Positions 16,679 to 26,076 of a stretch of 64,000 nucleotides of DNA are shown here, one piece after another; position 1 is the stretch's first letter, and each line of letters opens with the position of its first letter. The notes under the pieces are model-generated. The model was not told the DNA's origin. It was given only the letters and a program-made list of their open reading frames with translations, and made no database searches. The DNA is taken from the NCBI RefSeq assembly GCF_039904985.1, contig NZ_CP157005.1, positions 4,793,501-4,857,500 of the forward strand. Reading direction: 5' to 3'. This DNA is from Methylomonas sp. AM2-LC (GTDB lineage Bacteria; Pseudomonadota; Gammaproteobacteria; Methylococcales; Methylomonadaceae). Position numbers and translations under genes: made by a program.

Positions 16679-17089
16679 CTATTGCTCCAAGGTCACAAAT
16701 GACAACTTGCCCACACCCGACCGTTGATCGCTCGCCATCACCTTGGCGACGGATTCAAACACTGCCGCCCGATCGGCCTGAAGCTGAATGCTGATATCAG
16801 GATCGTGTTCCTGTAGTGCCTTAAGTTCGGTTTCCAGGGAGGCCAGTGGTACTGGTTTATCGTCAAGTTGCGGTTCGCCCTGAGCGTTGATACTGAGGAT
16901 TGCAACATGCTTGTCCGGTGCCGGTTCGGTTTGCTCGGTCTTCGGCAGCTTGACACGAACTACCTGGGTCAAGAGCGGTGTAGTGACGATAAATACCACG
17001 AGCAACACCAGCATCACATCGACCAGCGGCGTGACGTTGATTTCGCTCATTTCGCCGCTTTCGTCATCATTGGGCAGTTGTATGGACAT
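16679..17089 (-). CDS. exbD: ExbD/TolR-type protein (system 1)
   Basis: 136 residues from ATG 17089, with CGGAG upstream. The motif GEMSEINVTPLVDVMLVLLV near 11-30 is the ExbD transmembrane helix with its essential Asp; a periplasmic domain follows. The gene overlaps exbB by 23 bp. System 2 at 33-35 kb has no exbD of its own, so this protein may serve both systems. Confidence 0.92.
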   Translation of the reverse strand: MSIQLPNDDESGEMSEINVTPLVDVMLVLLVVFIVTTPLLTQVVRVKLPKTEQTEPAPDKHVAILSINAQGEPQLDDKPVPLASLETELKALQEHDPDISIQLQADRAAVFESVAKVMASDQRSGVGKLSFVTLEQ

Positions 17090-17768
17090 GCGTATTCTCC
17101 GTAGTTTGGGTTAAGTCGTTCTCGATGCAACTGCGCAAATAATCGGTGGCGAAGTGTTCAAGGTTGGCTATTAAGGTGCGGTTTTGTCTCAGAAAAAAGT
17201 TGTAGGCAATCACCGCCGGAATCGCCACGGCGATACCCAGGGCCGTGGCTATCAAAGCCTCGCCGATTGGGCCGGCCACCACATCCAGACTGGCGTTGCC
17301 CTGTGCGCTGATGTCCTTCAGGGCATGCATGATGCCCCATACCGTGCCGAACAAGCCGATAAACGGTGCGGTACTGCCGATGCTGGCCAGCCAGCCTAGG
17401 CCCGATTCCATCAGGGCTTTTTCTTTTTGTAATTGCTGACGCAAAGCCCGTTCGATCAGCTCATGCCAGGCGGCATGGTGTTCCAGGGTATTGGTTTTCG
17501 TCAGGCTCTTGGCGCGGGCATAGGTCTGGCTGCCGATCAATATCACCCTGCCAGCCTGAGTGGTAAGGCTTTTGTCAGTCTCAATTTCCGACTGGGTCAG
17601 CGTGGCCATCCGGCTAATATCGGCAAACTGGTTAATGACTTTTCGATTGCGATACCTATTCAGCGCCATTTCACCGGCTTTCAAGATAATCACGCTCCAG
17701 GTCAACAACGAAAAACAGCCGAGCATGCACAGCGTGCTGTCAACAATGGTGGTTTCGGAAAAATTCAA
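17067..17768 (-). CDS. exbB: ExbB/TolQ-type proton channel (system 1)
   Basis: 233 residues starting at TTG 17768, with AAAGGAG 6 bp upstream. The three ExbB membrane segments are present, with [19 protein letters not shown] and [20 protein letters not shown] as signatures. It is nearly the same as the ExbB part of the chimera at 33326. The C-terminal 30 residues (EHFATDYLRSC...) exist only here. Works with the adjacent ExbD and TonB. Confidence 0.93.
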   Translation of the reverse strand: MNFSETTIVDSTLCMLGCFSLLTWSVIILKAGEMALNRYRNRKVINQFADISRMATLTQSEIETDKSLTTQAGRVILIGSQTYARAKSLTKTNTLEHHAAWHELIERALRQQLQKEKALMESGLGWLASIGSTAPFIGLFGTVWGIMHALKDISAQGNASLDVVAGPIGEALIATALGIAVAIPAVIAYNFFLRQNRTLIANLEHFATDYLRSCIENDLTQTTENTHVHTTAQ

Positions 17769-17851
17769 AGTGGTCTCCTTTCTAGTTTTAGTTTTTGTTA
17801 TAAATTTGTTTGTAATAGCTGATTTTTAGCTAGATTTCGTTCCTTGTAATC

Positions 17852-17874
17852 GCCCGGATCAACCTAATCCGGGC
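17852..17874. repeat. Intercistronic hairpin between tonB and exbB (system 1)
   Basis: GCCCGGAT and ATCCGGGC form a perfect 8-bp stem with a 7-base loop. It lies in a ~180 bp gap rich in CCGG-type segments. The whole gap is closely conserved in the second copy (stem at 34238-34260). On the mRNA it could act as a processing or attenuation hairpin between tonB and exbB. Confidence 0.6.
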
Positions 17875-17955
17875 AAATCAACATCCTTGTTGCCCCGGAT
17901 AAGGTAAGAGGCAGGCATCCGGGAATACTTTGGGGGGAAATCATGCCCATGAAAA

Positions 17956-18741
17956 TCATTCCAGGGTAAAATCAATCGGCACGCTGGCCCAACTGGCTTC
18001 GGCAAATTCACCTCGTTTGGCCGGCACAAACCGCCAGTTTTTCACCGCTTCCAGCGCCGATTCGTCCAGCACCTCATGACCACTGGAGCGCTGCACAACC
18101 ACTTGTGCGGCATGACCGTCTGCGGTGATATACACCCGCAGCAATACCAGCCCTTCCCAATGCCGCTGCCGAGCCACCATCGGATAGACCGGCTTGGGGT
18201 TGTTCAAATAATTGGCGTCCGAATTGGCTGGGGTATAAGTATCGTTGCGCGGCGAAGCGGCACGGTCATGGTTTTCAGTCGGCGGCGCTGATGACGTCGG
18301 CGGTGCGCTGTCCGGCTCGTCCTTTTGAACTTCAATCTGCTTCACTTTCGTTTCGGAAGGTAGCGGTTTCGGCTTGGGCTTGGGCTTGGGTTTCTTCAAT
18401 GGTTTGGGGTCAGTTTTTTTCACCTCTTTGGGTGGCACTGGCGTGGGCGGCGTGATGGGCTGGTTCACGGCCGGTGAAGGCGGTGCGGACAACATCATGT
18501 CTATCATCGGTAAAGGCGCGGCAGCAGAAAACGGGAGTGGCACCGGGCGATTGACATACCAGAATAACAGACAGCCATGCAACAAGGCGGCCACCAGGGT
18601 GGCTGAGAAAATGGCCAACGGACGACGATACTTGGCTGAACCCGGTGCCGAGATCAAAGGCAAGCGACCCTCGTTAGGTGTGCTCAAGGCCGAGGGCAAA
18701 AACATTGACATACTCGGAAATTGGATGATTGCTTTAAACAT
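17956..18741 (-). CDS. tonB: TonB energy transducer (system 1)
   Basis: 261 residues. It has a membrane segment near 43-60 (LAIFSATLVAALLHGCLLFWY), a Pro/Lys spacer including a (KP)n tract near 115-130, and a TonB C-terminal domain with NPKPVYP and QRSSGHEVLDESALEAVKNW. It overlaps the preceding coiled-coil gene by 8 bp. It is nearly identical to the TonB at 34341, which has a shorter KPKP tract. It should energise the FpvA-like receptor of system 1. Confidence 0.93.
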   Translation of the reverse strand: MFKAIIQFPSMSMFLPSALSTPNEGRLPLISAPGSAKYRRPLAIFSATLVAALLHGCLLFWYVNRPVPLPFSAAAPLPMIDMMLSAPPSPAVNQPITPPTPVPPKEVKKTDPKPLKKPKPKPKPKPLPSETKVKQIEVQKDEPDSAPPTSSAPPTENHDRAASPRNDTYTPANSDANYLNNPKPVYPMVARQRHWEGLVLLRVYITADGHAAQVVVQRSSGHEVLDESALEAVKNWRFVPAKRGEFAEASWASVPIDFTLE

Positions 18742-19051
18742 GTGTCGATGACCGGCGCCTTGGCTGTGCCTTCGATACGTTAACTACTGGCTGACGATTC
18801 GGGGTAACTGGCAAGCCTTCCAGACCGCATAGATCCGCCTGTTCAGATTTGACCGAACATTGCTGTTGCAATTGTTGCATCTGTATTTGTAGCGCTTGCA
18901 ATGCAGCCTGAGTCATATGCAGTTGTTCCTGCAAAAACTCGAAGTGAATTTGAAAATAACGCGCCGAGGGAAATCCCGCTCCGGCCTTTAAGGCCAGATC
19001 GGTTTCGCCTGGATCGATTTCTTTTTTTTTGGAAACTGACTTGCTTTGCAT
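18734..19051 (-). CDS. Coiled-coil protein of unknown function linked to TonB (system 1)
   Basis: 105 residues from ATG 19051, which follows GGAGGAAAACGC; an upstream start at 19081 is less likely. Residues 12-35 (IDPGETDLALKAGAGFPSAR) precede a Gln/Leu heptad region (LQEQLHMTQAALQALQIQMQ and on) that should form a coiled coil. A Pro/Arg tail follows. There is no signal peptide or membrane segment. A close copy sits at 35107 in the same position: after the exporter genes and just before tonB. I know no family; conserved placement argues for a role in the TonB/export module. Confidence 0.75.
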   Translation of the reverse strand: MQSKSVSKKKEIDPGETDLALKAGAGFPSARYFQIHFEFLQEQLHMTQAALQALQIQMQQLQQQCSVKSEQADLCGLEGLPVTPNRQPVVNVSKAQPRRRSSTHV

Positions 19052-19101
19052 GCGTTTTCCTCCATTCGTTTTATTATTCATACTGTTTGTCTAGTTCATG
19101 C

Positions 19102-22100
19102 TTAGGCTTTCCCCAAAATTGCATAGCACACCGGTGTCAAAATCAGACTCGCGGCCATGCCGATCAGCAAGCCTGCCGAAAGTGACAAGGTCATTGGAAT
19201 CAGAAATTGTGCTTGCGGGCTGGTTTCCAGTAAGGTAGGCAGAAAACCGGCAAAGTTAGTCAAAAAAGCCAGCAGGATAGCGCGAAAGCGCGAACTACAG
19301 GCATCAGTGATTAGACGTTCAATCGGTTGATGGTCATCGCCATGCTGGCGGATGTAATCTAGCAATACCAGGCTGTCATTGACTACAACCCCACTTGCGG
19401 CAATCATGCCGACCAACGATTCCATCGACAGCGGTAAACCGATTGCCCAGTGTGCCAGGACTGCACCACACCAGGCGACTGGTGCGGCAAGCAAAAAGAT
19501 CAACGGCTTGGTATAAGATTTAAACGGCACGGCAATCAGCGCATAAATCACCAACAAGGCTATCAAGGTATTTTTGGCAAAAGCGGCCAGCATCGCTTCC
19601 TGCTCCTGGCGTTCCTGACCAATTTTGACGCTTAAACCTGGAAATGCCTGCTGTAAAGCCGGTATCTGGGTTTGTTCCAATGCCGCATACAGGGCGTTAG
19701 CATCGGCTTGGGTTGGATTGACGCGGGCTTGGACTTTCAATACGCGCAGTCTATCTTCCCGCACTAATCGCGAATAACCCGGCGCCAATTGAATATTGGC
19801 CAATTCGCCTAACGGTGCGGTAACGCCATTCGGCAAGCGGATGGGTTGCTGTTTTAAGGTGTCCAGTGACTGCCGCTGTTGCAGTGGATAGCGCACCATG
19901 ACTTTGACTTCGCTACGGCCACGAAGAAAACGGTGCACTTCATCGCCGTAATAGCCGTGATGGACTTGCTCGGCCAGTTGCTCCAGTCGCAAACCTAGGC
20001 GTTCGGCATTCGGTTTAAGAGTGAGTTTTATTTCGGGTTTACCCGGTTCACTGGAATCGATTACATCGTACACGCCCGGCAAAGTCTGTAATTGTTGTTT
20101 GAGTTGTTCTGCGGCTGTCGGTAGTTGCTCAGCATCCGTTGCGCCTAATAACAGCTCGATGTCATAGGGCACGTCACCTTCCTTATAGATAAAATCGACC
20201 TTGCCGCGTCCAATATCGCCGATGCGTTGCCGCCAATCACGAATAAAGTCTTCGACCTTCAGCCGTTTCCTGCCTTCGGGCGAAAATTCCAGCCAGATTC
20301 CCGCGCCGTGTTCCCAGATCATGGTTTCGACGCCAATAATGACACTCGCATCATCAGTGCTATGATTAGGGTTACCGACACCATCTAACTCATCGCGCAA
20401 ACTGAATAAAGCCCGCTCAACTTTACCCGCTAAATCCTTGGCTTCGCTATAAGGAGCACTTTGCGGTAATTGCATCGACACCCAAAAACTATCCTTGGTC
20501 ACATCGGGATTGATCGACTGCCTTACTGTGTCGCTGGCGACTAAGGCGGCACAAAACATGATTAGGCCTAGAAACAACGAAGCCGTAAAATATCGCCAGG
20601 CAATGGCAGTTTCCAGAAACGGCCGATAATAAAGCTCTACAAATCGTTCCAGCTTGTCGTTCATCACGAGCCTAATGCGTTGCAAACGACTGGGATTTAT
20701 CGTGGATGCGACATCACTGACCAGATGTGCCGGCAAAATTAGCAAGGCTTCGACCAGGGAAAACACCAAGGTCAAAATCATCACCAGACAAATCGGCTTC
20801 ATCATTTGTCCGCCCCAGCCGGGCAGGAACAAGCCCGGTAAAAAGGCGACCAGGACAATCAATACGGATAAAATCACCGGCAGCGCCACGTCCTGCACGC
20901 CCTGAATAGTGGCTTGCAGTGGTGGTTGTTTGCCTTCGACTTGGCGACTATGCACACTTTCGCCAATAATGATGGCGTCATCCACTAGAATGCCCATCGC
21001 CAGTAAAAAGCCAAACAGCGATAACATGTTCAAAGAAATATCCAAGACTGGCATGAACCAGAATGCACCGAGCACCGAAGTAAAAATTCCCACGCCTGCC
21101 CACAGCGCCACGCGCACCCGGAGAAACAGCGACAACACCAGACAGACCAGCAAGAACCCGCTCAAGCCATCTCCCAGCAATGTATCGATGCGCTCATCGT
21201 AAGCTTGTGAATCATCCCACCAGGTAATCAGTCGCAGGCCGGGTGGCAATTGAGTGCGCAAGGTTTCGACCATAGCTTTGACTTTTCTTGCCACCGCGAT
21301 ACTGTCTTGTGCGGTATGCACTTCCCAGCCTTGAGCTGTTTCACCGTTATGATGCCATTCGAATAAGTTTTCTTCCAAACCATCTTTAATCGTAGCGATC
21401 TGATTTAACTGAATTCGGTTGCCGTCTGGTAAGGTTTTGATGATTAAACTACCTAAAGTATCAGCATCTTTTGCGCGCTGATTTACCCGTAATAACAATT
21501 CGCCATCCGGATTTTTGATTAAACCGCCGGGTAAATCGACCGAGGCTTTACTGACCGCTTGGGCAACCTCATCTATTGTCAGGTGGTGTTGAGATAATTT
21601 TTCAGGCGTAATCTCGATACTGATTTCATAAACTCTTTCTCCATAGTTAGTGACTTTACTAACACCTGGAATAGCCGCAAGTCGTTGTTGAATTTGCTCT
21701 CCAAAAATTTGTAAGGAAAAGGCGTCGGTGTCGCCATGTAACGCCACCCAGATAACGCCGTCGTCGTTATTGCGATCAGCAGGCAGTATTTGGATTTTTT
21801 CTAGCAGTTTTGGCAGCTTGGTTATGCCTTGCACCCGGCTTTGAACGCTGGCCATCATTTGTTCAGGTGAATATTCCGGCAAAATATCCACTTCGATTTT
21901 GCAAGTATCGCCAAGAATTTCGCTATGTAGATGCTTTATTCCAGTAACATCATAAATCGCTTCTTCAATTGGCACGCAGACCGTTTCTTCAACCTCAGCC
22001 GGGCCGGCACCTGGATATTGGGTATTGACAATAATTTGATGCGGACTGAAGCGAGGGAACACTTCTTTATCGACATTTAGCATTCCCACCAAGCCACCGC

Positions 22101-22188
22101 TGATGATCAACATCATCAGTAGATTGGCGGCCACAGGATTGGCGGCAAACCAGGCAAACAAATTTCCAGTATGCCGGCGCTTAGTCAT
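19102..22188 (-). CDS. RND-family efflux transporter (HAE1/AcrB type)
   Basis: 1028 residues from ATG 22188, overlapping the adaptor's stop (ATGACTAA). It has twelve expected membrane segments and two large periplasmic loops. The FPRFSPHQIIVNTQYPGAGPA region near the start and the GILVDDAIIIGESV segment (membrane helix 4 with the paired proton-relay Asp) identify an RND pump; the length is normal. With the adaptor and outer membrane factor upstream it forms a tripartite exporter. Context next to a siderophore receptor and PepSY gene suggests export or recycling of a siderophore-like molecule rather than drug efflux; that is inference. Confidence 0.92.
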   Translation of the reverse strand: MTKRRHTGNLFAWFAANPVAANLLMMLIISGGLVGMLNVDKEVFPRFSPHQIIVNTQYPGAGPAEVEETVCVPIEEAIYDVTGIKHLHSEILGDTCKIEVDILPEYSPEQMMASVQSRVQGITKLPKLLEKIQILPADRNNDDGVIWVALHGDTDAFSLQIFGEQIQQRLAAIPGVSKVTNYGERVYEISIEITPEKLSQHHLTIDEVAQAVSKASVDLPGGLIKNPDGELLLRVNQRAKDADTLGSLIIKTLPDGNRIQLNQIATIKDGLEENLFEWHHNGETAQGWEVHTAQDSIAVARKVKAMVETLRTQLPPGLRLITWWDDSQAYDERIDTLLGDGLSGFLLVCLVLSLFLRVRVALWAGVGIFTSVLGAFWFMPVLDISLNMLSLFGFLLAMGILVDDAIIIGESVHSRQVEGKQPPLQATIQGVQDVALPVILSVLIVLVAFLPGLFLPGWGGQMMKPICLVMILTLVFSLVEALLILPAHLVSDVASTINPSRLQRIRLVMNDKLERFVELYYRPFLETAIAWRYFTASLFLGLIMFCAALVASDTVRQSINPDVTKDSFWVSMQLPQSAPYSEAKDLAGKVERALFSLRDELDGVGNPNHSTDDASVIIGVETMIWEHGAGIWLEFSPEGRKRLKVEDFIRDWRQRIGDIGRGKVDFIYKEGDVPYDIELLLGATDAEQLPTAAEQLKQQLQTLPGVYDVIDSSEPGKPEIKLTLKPNAERLGLRLEQLAEQVHHGYYGDEVHRFLRGRSEVKVMVRYPLQQRQSLDTLKQQPIRLPNGVTAPLGELANIQLAPGYSRLVREDRLRVLKVQARVNPTQADANALYAALEQTQIPALQQAFPGLSVKIGQERQEQEAMLAAFAKNTLIALLVIYALIAVPFKSYTKPLIFLLAAPVAWCGAVLAHWAIGLPLSMESLVGMIAASGVVVNDSLVLLDYIRQHGDDHQPIERLITDACSSRFRAILLAFLTNFAGFLPTLLETSPQAQFLIPMTLSLSAGLLIGMAASLILTPVCYAILGKA

Positions 22189-23344
22189 TGAGCACCTTGA
22201 CGGGGGTACCGTCAATGGCGATCGGCAACTCTGAAATTACCACACGTTCGCCGGGCATGATACCGGTTTTTATTACGACTGATTCAGTTTCGGTACGAAC
22301 CACTTCCACTTTGCGAATCTCAAGTTTTTGCTCCGTATTGACCAATTTCACCGTTTGCATCAGACTGACCGAATTACGCGGTAAGCGGTAGACATCGCCG
22401 AGTTCTACGCCTTCGATTTCGGCTTGTACAAATAAGCCTTTTAACAACGGCGGACGATTGGCGACCGGATGAAAGGGATCGGACACTTGCGCAACCAAAT
22501 ACCACTGTCCGCTATCTGGGGAAACGGCCGCTTCGCTACGGACGATGCGCCCCAGCCACTGGTGTCGGTGTCCGCCCAGATCCGCCGTCAACGTGACTTT
22601 AGGCCATAGATTGCTGTTAGCATGGGGCAGCGCCAGCGGCAGATTCAAAAACGCCAGTTGCTCATGACTGATGGGTAAACGAATTTCGGCCACATCACTG
22701 GCATATATGCGAGCTATCACAGTCCCAGCAGGCATAAACTGACCCATGCCAGCCTGTTTGGTCAATACGCGTCCGGCAAACGGTGCGCGTAACTCGCAAC
22801 GGCTACGGTTAAGTTGGGCTTTGGATAAGTCTGCTTGAGCGGCTTGCAACTTGGCTTGCGCTTCTGCCAGTTGCGGTTTGCGTAAAGCCAATTCACTGGC
22901 TTCACCTTCACCTAATGCCAGCCATTCGCTATGAGCTTGTTCGACTTGCGCCTGTTCGGCGACCAACACCCGTTTGGCTTCTGCAATGTGAGCTTGAGTG
23001 GCAATGATGGCGTATTCGTAATCGCGGGGGTCTATGGTTAGCAGTAAGTCGTTGGCTTTAAAGAAACCGCCCGCCACCAAAGATGGATGCATCTGCACTA
23101 CTTTACCCGGTACCTCGCTGACCAGATCAATTTCTTCGCGTGGGGTGACCACGCCCTGTGAGACAACATTCAGACCTAAGGTTTGGGGTTTTACTCGCAA
23201 CACCATTACTTCAGGAATGGCTGGTGTACTGATTTGCGGTTCAGGCTGCGGGTGCAACGTAAACAGCACCCAACTGAATGCTAACGCTATTAACAAAACC
23301 GCAATTGGCAAAACCACTTTCAGAGAATGAAAGGTTTGACTCAC
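22181..23344 (-). CDS. RND periplasmic adaptor (membrane fusion protein)
   Basis: 387 residues starting at GTG 23344, overlapping the outer membrane factor stop by 4 bp (GTGA). It has an N-terminal anchor or signal segment (about 10-28), a lipoyl half-motif near VPGKVVQMHPSLVAGGFFKANDLL, an Ala/Gln-rich helical hairpin (about 115-180), the second lipoyl half (APFAGRVLTKQAGMGQFMPAGTVI), and barrel and membrane-proximal domains. It links the RND pump to the outer membrane channel. Confidence 0.9.
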   Translation of the reverse strand: MSQTFHSLKVVLPIAVLLIALAFSWVLFTLHPQPEPQISTPAIPEVMVLRVKPQTLGLNVVSQGVVTPREEIDLVSEVPGKVVQMHPSLVAGGFFKANDLLLTIDPRDYEYAIIATQAHIAEAKRVLVAEQAQVEQAHSEWLALGEGEASELALRKPQLAEAQAKLQAAQADLSKAQLNRSRCELRAPFAGRVLTKQAGMGQFMPAGTVIARIYASDVAEIRLPISHEQLAFLNLPLALPHANSNLWPKVTLTADLGGHRHQWLGRIVRSEAAVSPDSGQWYLVAQVSDPFHPVANRPPLLKGLFVQAEIEGVELGDVYRLPRNSVSLMQTVKLVNTEQKLEIRKVEVVRTETESVVIKTGIMPGERVVISELPIAIDGTPVKVLND

Positions 23345-24795
23345 ACTTTACCGCCTAAAGCCAAATAAAGGCTAATTCGGTTGGTGAGCAATTGACGCTG
23401 CACGGCAAGATGTGCGCTTTGCGCATTTAGCGTACTGCGGTAACTGTCCAGTAACGTCAAAATCTCAATCAAGCCTTGCCGGTAGGAATACACAGCTAAT
23501 TTACGACTGGCTTCGGTTTGCGACACCGCTTCTCGCAAAGCCTGTTCCTGTTCACGCAAACGGCTTTCTGCGGCCAAAGCTTGTTCAACCTCGCGAAACG
23601 CATTTAACGCTAAGTTTTGGTATAGATTGTAGGCTTCTGTAACATTAGCCTCTTTCAAACGAATATCGGCTTGTAAGCGGCCGCCGGTAAATAAGGGTTG
23701 GGCTAGTCCGGCTATCAGATTCCATGCGGCGGATCGGGGGTCAATGATTTCGGTCAGTGCCGGGCTGCTGGTACCCCCAACTGCGGTCAATGTCACACGC
23801 GGCAGCAAGGCTTTTTTACTACTGGCCAATCTTTGGTCAGCTGCTTGCAAGCGATGAAGTGCAGCTATCAAGTCTGGGCGGCGGTTGAGTAATTCAGAGG
23901 GTAAACCCTCTGCCAGTGTTGCAGGTGGTTCAGGCAGATGATTAAAGATCGTTGCTGAAAAATTTTCTTTACTTGCGTTTAAACCCTGTACACTGAAACT
24001 TGGATAATGGCCCAAGAGCGTTTGCAATTGTTTATGCAGGATTTGCACATTATTGTGTGCATCTGCCGATTGCGCTTTGGCGTTGGCCAGATCAGTCAAA
24101 GCCAAGCGTAAGTCCAAACCGCGTGTTAAGCCTTTATTGAAACGGCCTCGTACCAGGGCAACAATTTTGCTTCGGTCTTTGACCGATTGGGAAGCTACAT
24201 TGGCTTGTAAACCGGCTTCGCGCCACTGAAAATAAACTTGAGCAATTCGGGCTGACAACGACAACCGGGCAAACCGGTAATCTTCAGCCACGGCGAAAGC
24301 ATCTTCAGATGAAGCTTGCTGCGAGGCTTTAATGCGGCCCCAGACATCCACTTCCCAATTTAGATTGAACAAGGCATCAAACTGACCGGCTTCAACGTTC
24401 TGAAAGTCCTTAGCACTCTGGTAACCCGGTAAAAAAAACAATTGTGGTAGACGGCCAGCTCCAACAATAACCGCCTGTTCCTTGGCTGCATCAACTCGGG
24501 CAGCAGTGGATAGTAAATCGAAGTTACTTGATAGTCCTTGGTTGACCAGGTCTATAAGCACTGAATCATTGAAGGTATTTAACCAGCCAAGAAATTCGGT
24601 TGGTTGAGCGTCTGTAGTATCGTTCCATTGTTTAGGAACAATAAAAGCCATCTCATCCGATGAGCGTTCTGGCATTTGGCTACAACCACTACCCAGTGTT
24701 ATTGCCATGATGGCAAATGTCAGTGATTGCAATCTAAATACAGCAAGTCTGCCAAACGTTGCCGAAATCGTATCTGTAAATTGTATTTTAAGCAT
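23341..24795 (-). CDS. Outer membrane factor lipoprotein, NodT family
   Basis: 484 residues. The lipobox (LGSGC, Cys near 38) follows a rather long N-terminal region. TolC-type repeats follow: NFDLLSTAARVDAAKEQAVIV, NWEVDVWGRIKAS (the conserved D-x-W/F-G-R motif) and RRPDLIAA in the middle. This is the NodT/OprM class that docks with RND pumps. It starts 4 bp after the PepSY gene ends, so the genes are tightly coupled. Confidence 0.92.
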   Translation of the reverse strand: MLKIQFTDTISATFGRLAVFRLQSLTFAIMAITLGSGCSQMPERSSDEMAFIVPKQWNDTTDAQPTEFLGWLNTFNDSVLIDLVNQGLSSNFDLLSTAARVDAAKEQAVIVGAGRLPQLFFLPGYQSAKDFQNVEAGQFDALFNLNWEVDVWGRIKASQQASSEDAFAVAEDYRFARLSLSARIAQVYFQWREAGLQANVASQSVKDRSKIVALVRGRFNKGLTRGLDLRLALTDLANAKAQSADAHNNVQILHKQLQTLLGHYPSFSVQGLNASKENFSATIFNHLPEPPATLAEGLPSELLNRRPDLIAALHRLQAADQRLASSKKALLPRVTLTAVGGTSSPALTEIIDPRSAAWNLIAGLAQPLFTGGRLQADIRLKEANVTEAYNLYQNLALNAFREVEQALAAESRLREQEQALREAVSQTEASRKLAVYSYRQGLIEILTLLDSYRSTLNAQSAHLAVQRQLLTNRISLYLALGGKV

Positions 24796-24799
24796 GTTA

Positions 24800-26020
24800 T
24801 TAAGCGGATATTCGTGGTTTAACGCATTTAGACTTGCGTTTTTTTAACCAGATAAATACCCCGGTCACAGACAGCATCACTATTCCAGAACCGAATATGC
24901 AAACGAAAATTCGGTAAGGTAAGCCCCAGACATTAGCCATGTGCAAAGCGATTAACCAACTGGTAATGGTATTTCCATTGTATTGACCGGTAGGGAGAAA
25001 GATCTGTTTGACATCGCCATTGTTTGCATCAATAACCACACGTGTCTGGCCTCCATGATCCTGAATGTCAGCGTTAGTGTGAACGCTGTAAAGGTAAAAT
25101 CCCTTTTCTCGATTGATCCAAAAACTCACGGGGGCATTTACACGGATGCCTTGTTCTCGATAAAGCTGATTTAGCGCTACCTGCGCATTTTCCTGGGCTG
25201 GCCGCCAACCGATACCAGCATTCAAAACCGGTTGCGGCAGATCGGGATATTCAGTCCACGGTTGATGATAGCTGCTGATGGATTGCATGACTCGGGTGTA
25301 AAAACCCTCTAAATTCATATAGACACTTGACCAAGCAAATACCAGTAACGCAACCCAAACCCACAAGCCGCCTGCTCGGTGCAAATCGAAATTGAATCGA
25401 ATGGGGGATGTAGGCCATTTTATGCACCAAGCCAATCGCCAACGGTTAACAAAGGATTTATTTAGTAATGGATTGGACGGGGGGCACGTGATTCTAGCAA
25501 GAGGCAAAGTCAAATAAAAGCCGATAAAGCAATCCACTGTCCATACCAATGCGGTGATACCTAGAATCCAGCCGCCTATTTTCCCCATCGCTAAAGAATA
25601 ATGTACGCGGTAAATAAAGGGGATTAGATCAGACAAGCCTTTGAATACGTCACTGATTTGACTCCGATCCAATATTTCCCCAGTATAAGGATTCAAGATA
25701 ATGCGATTGTAAACCAGTGGAGTTGCTACTTCGCTGTCTATACTTTGCTTAGGTTCAAACAAGATATTGATTGCTGATGCATCAAACAATATGGCGGAAA
25801 TTTCACCATCGGCACTGACTTTTTCAGCAATTTCAATCAAAATGGACGCATCTAAAGGTTCACGATCTTTAGAGATCGTATGTCTTGCCGGATTAATCAG
25901 GCCTTCAAGTTCATTGTTAAACACCAATATACTACCGGTTAAGCCTACAATAATTAAAAAGCCTGTCATTGCCAGTCCAGCAATTCGATGAACTACAACC
26001 CAAAAATGACGAATTTTCAT
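24800..26020 (-). CDS. PepSY-associated membrane protein, putative periplasmic ferrisiderophore reductase (system 1)
   Basis: 406 residues. It opens with VVHRIAGLAMTGFLIIVGLTGS, the typical PepSY_TM start (HR..G ... GLTGS). There are four membrane segments and PepSY-type periplasmic regions, with conserved histidines (RVHYSLAMGKIGGWILG; LHRAGGLWVWVALL; LHMANVWGLPYR). FpvG of Pseudomonas, which helps reduce ferripyoverdine in the periplasm, belongs to this class. It lies between the receptor and the exporter genes, as in an uptake-reduce-export scheme. Confidence 0.85.
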   Translation of the reverse strand: MKIRHFWVVVHRIAGLAMTGFLIIVGLTGSILVFNNELEGLINPARHTISKDREPLDASILIEIAEKVSADGEISAILFDASAINILFEPKQSIDSEVATPLVYNRIILNPYTGEILDRSQISDVFKGLSDLIPFIYRVHYSLAMGKIGGWILGITALVWTVDCFIGFYLTLPLARITCPPSNPLLNKSFVNRWRLAWCIKWPTSPIRFNFDLHRAGGLWVWVALLVFAWSSVYMNLEGFYTRVMQSISSYHQPWTEYPDLPQPVLNAGIGWRPAQENAQVALNQLYREQGIRVNAPVSFWINREKGFYLYSVHTNADIQDHGGQTRVVIDANNGDVKQIFLPTGQYNGNTITSWLIALHMANVWGLPYRIFVCIFGSGIVMLSVTGVFIWLKKRKSKCVKPRISA

Positions 26021-26076
26021 TTCAACTCATTTAAATATCTGTTTTTTCATTCACCTTTTTATCTTTGTCTGATTAC

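Noticed and set aside
16331..17768. Chimera as a sequencing artefact only
   Set aside because: The divergent bases on both sides of the 33.5 kb junction differ from the 16-17 kb copy, so it is not a simple misassembly of one locus; misassembly with a third copy cannot be excluded.
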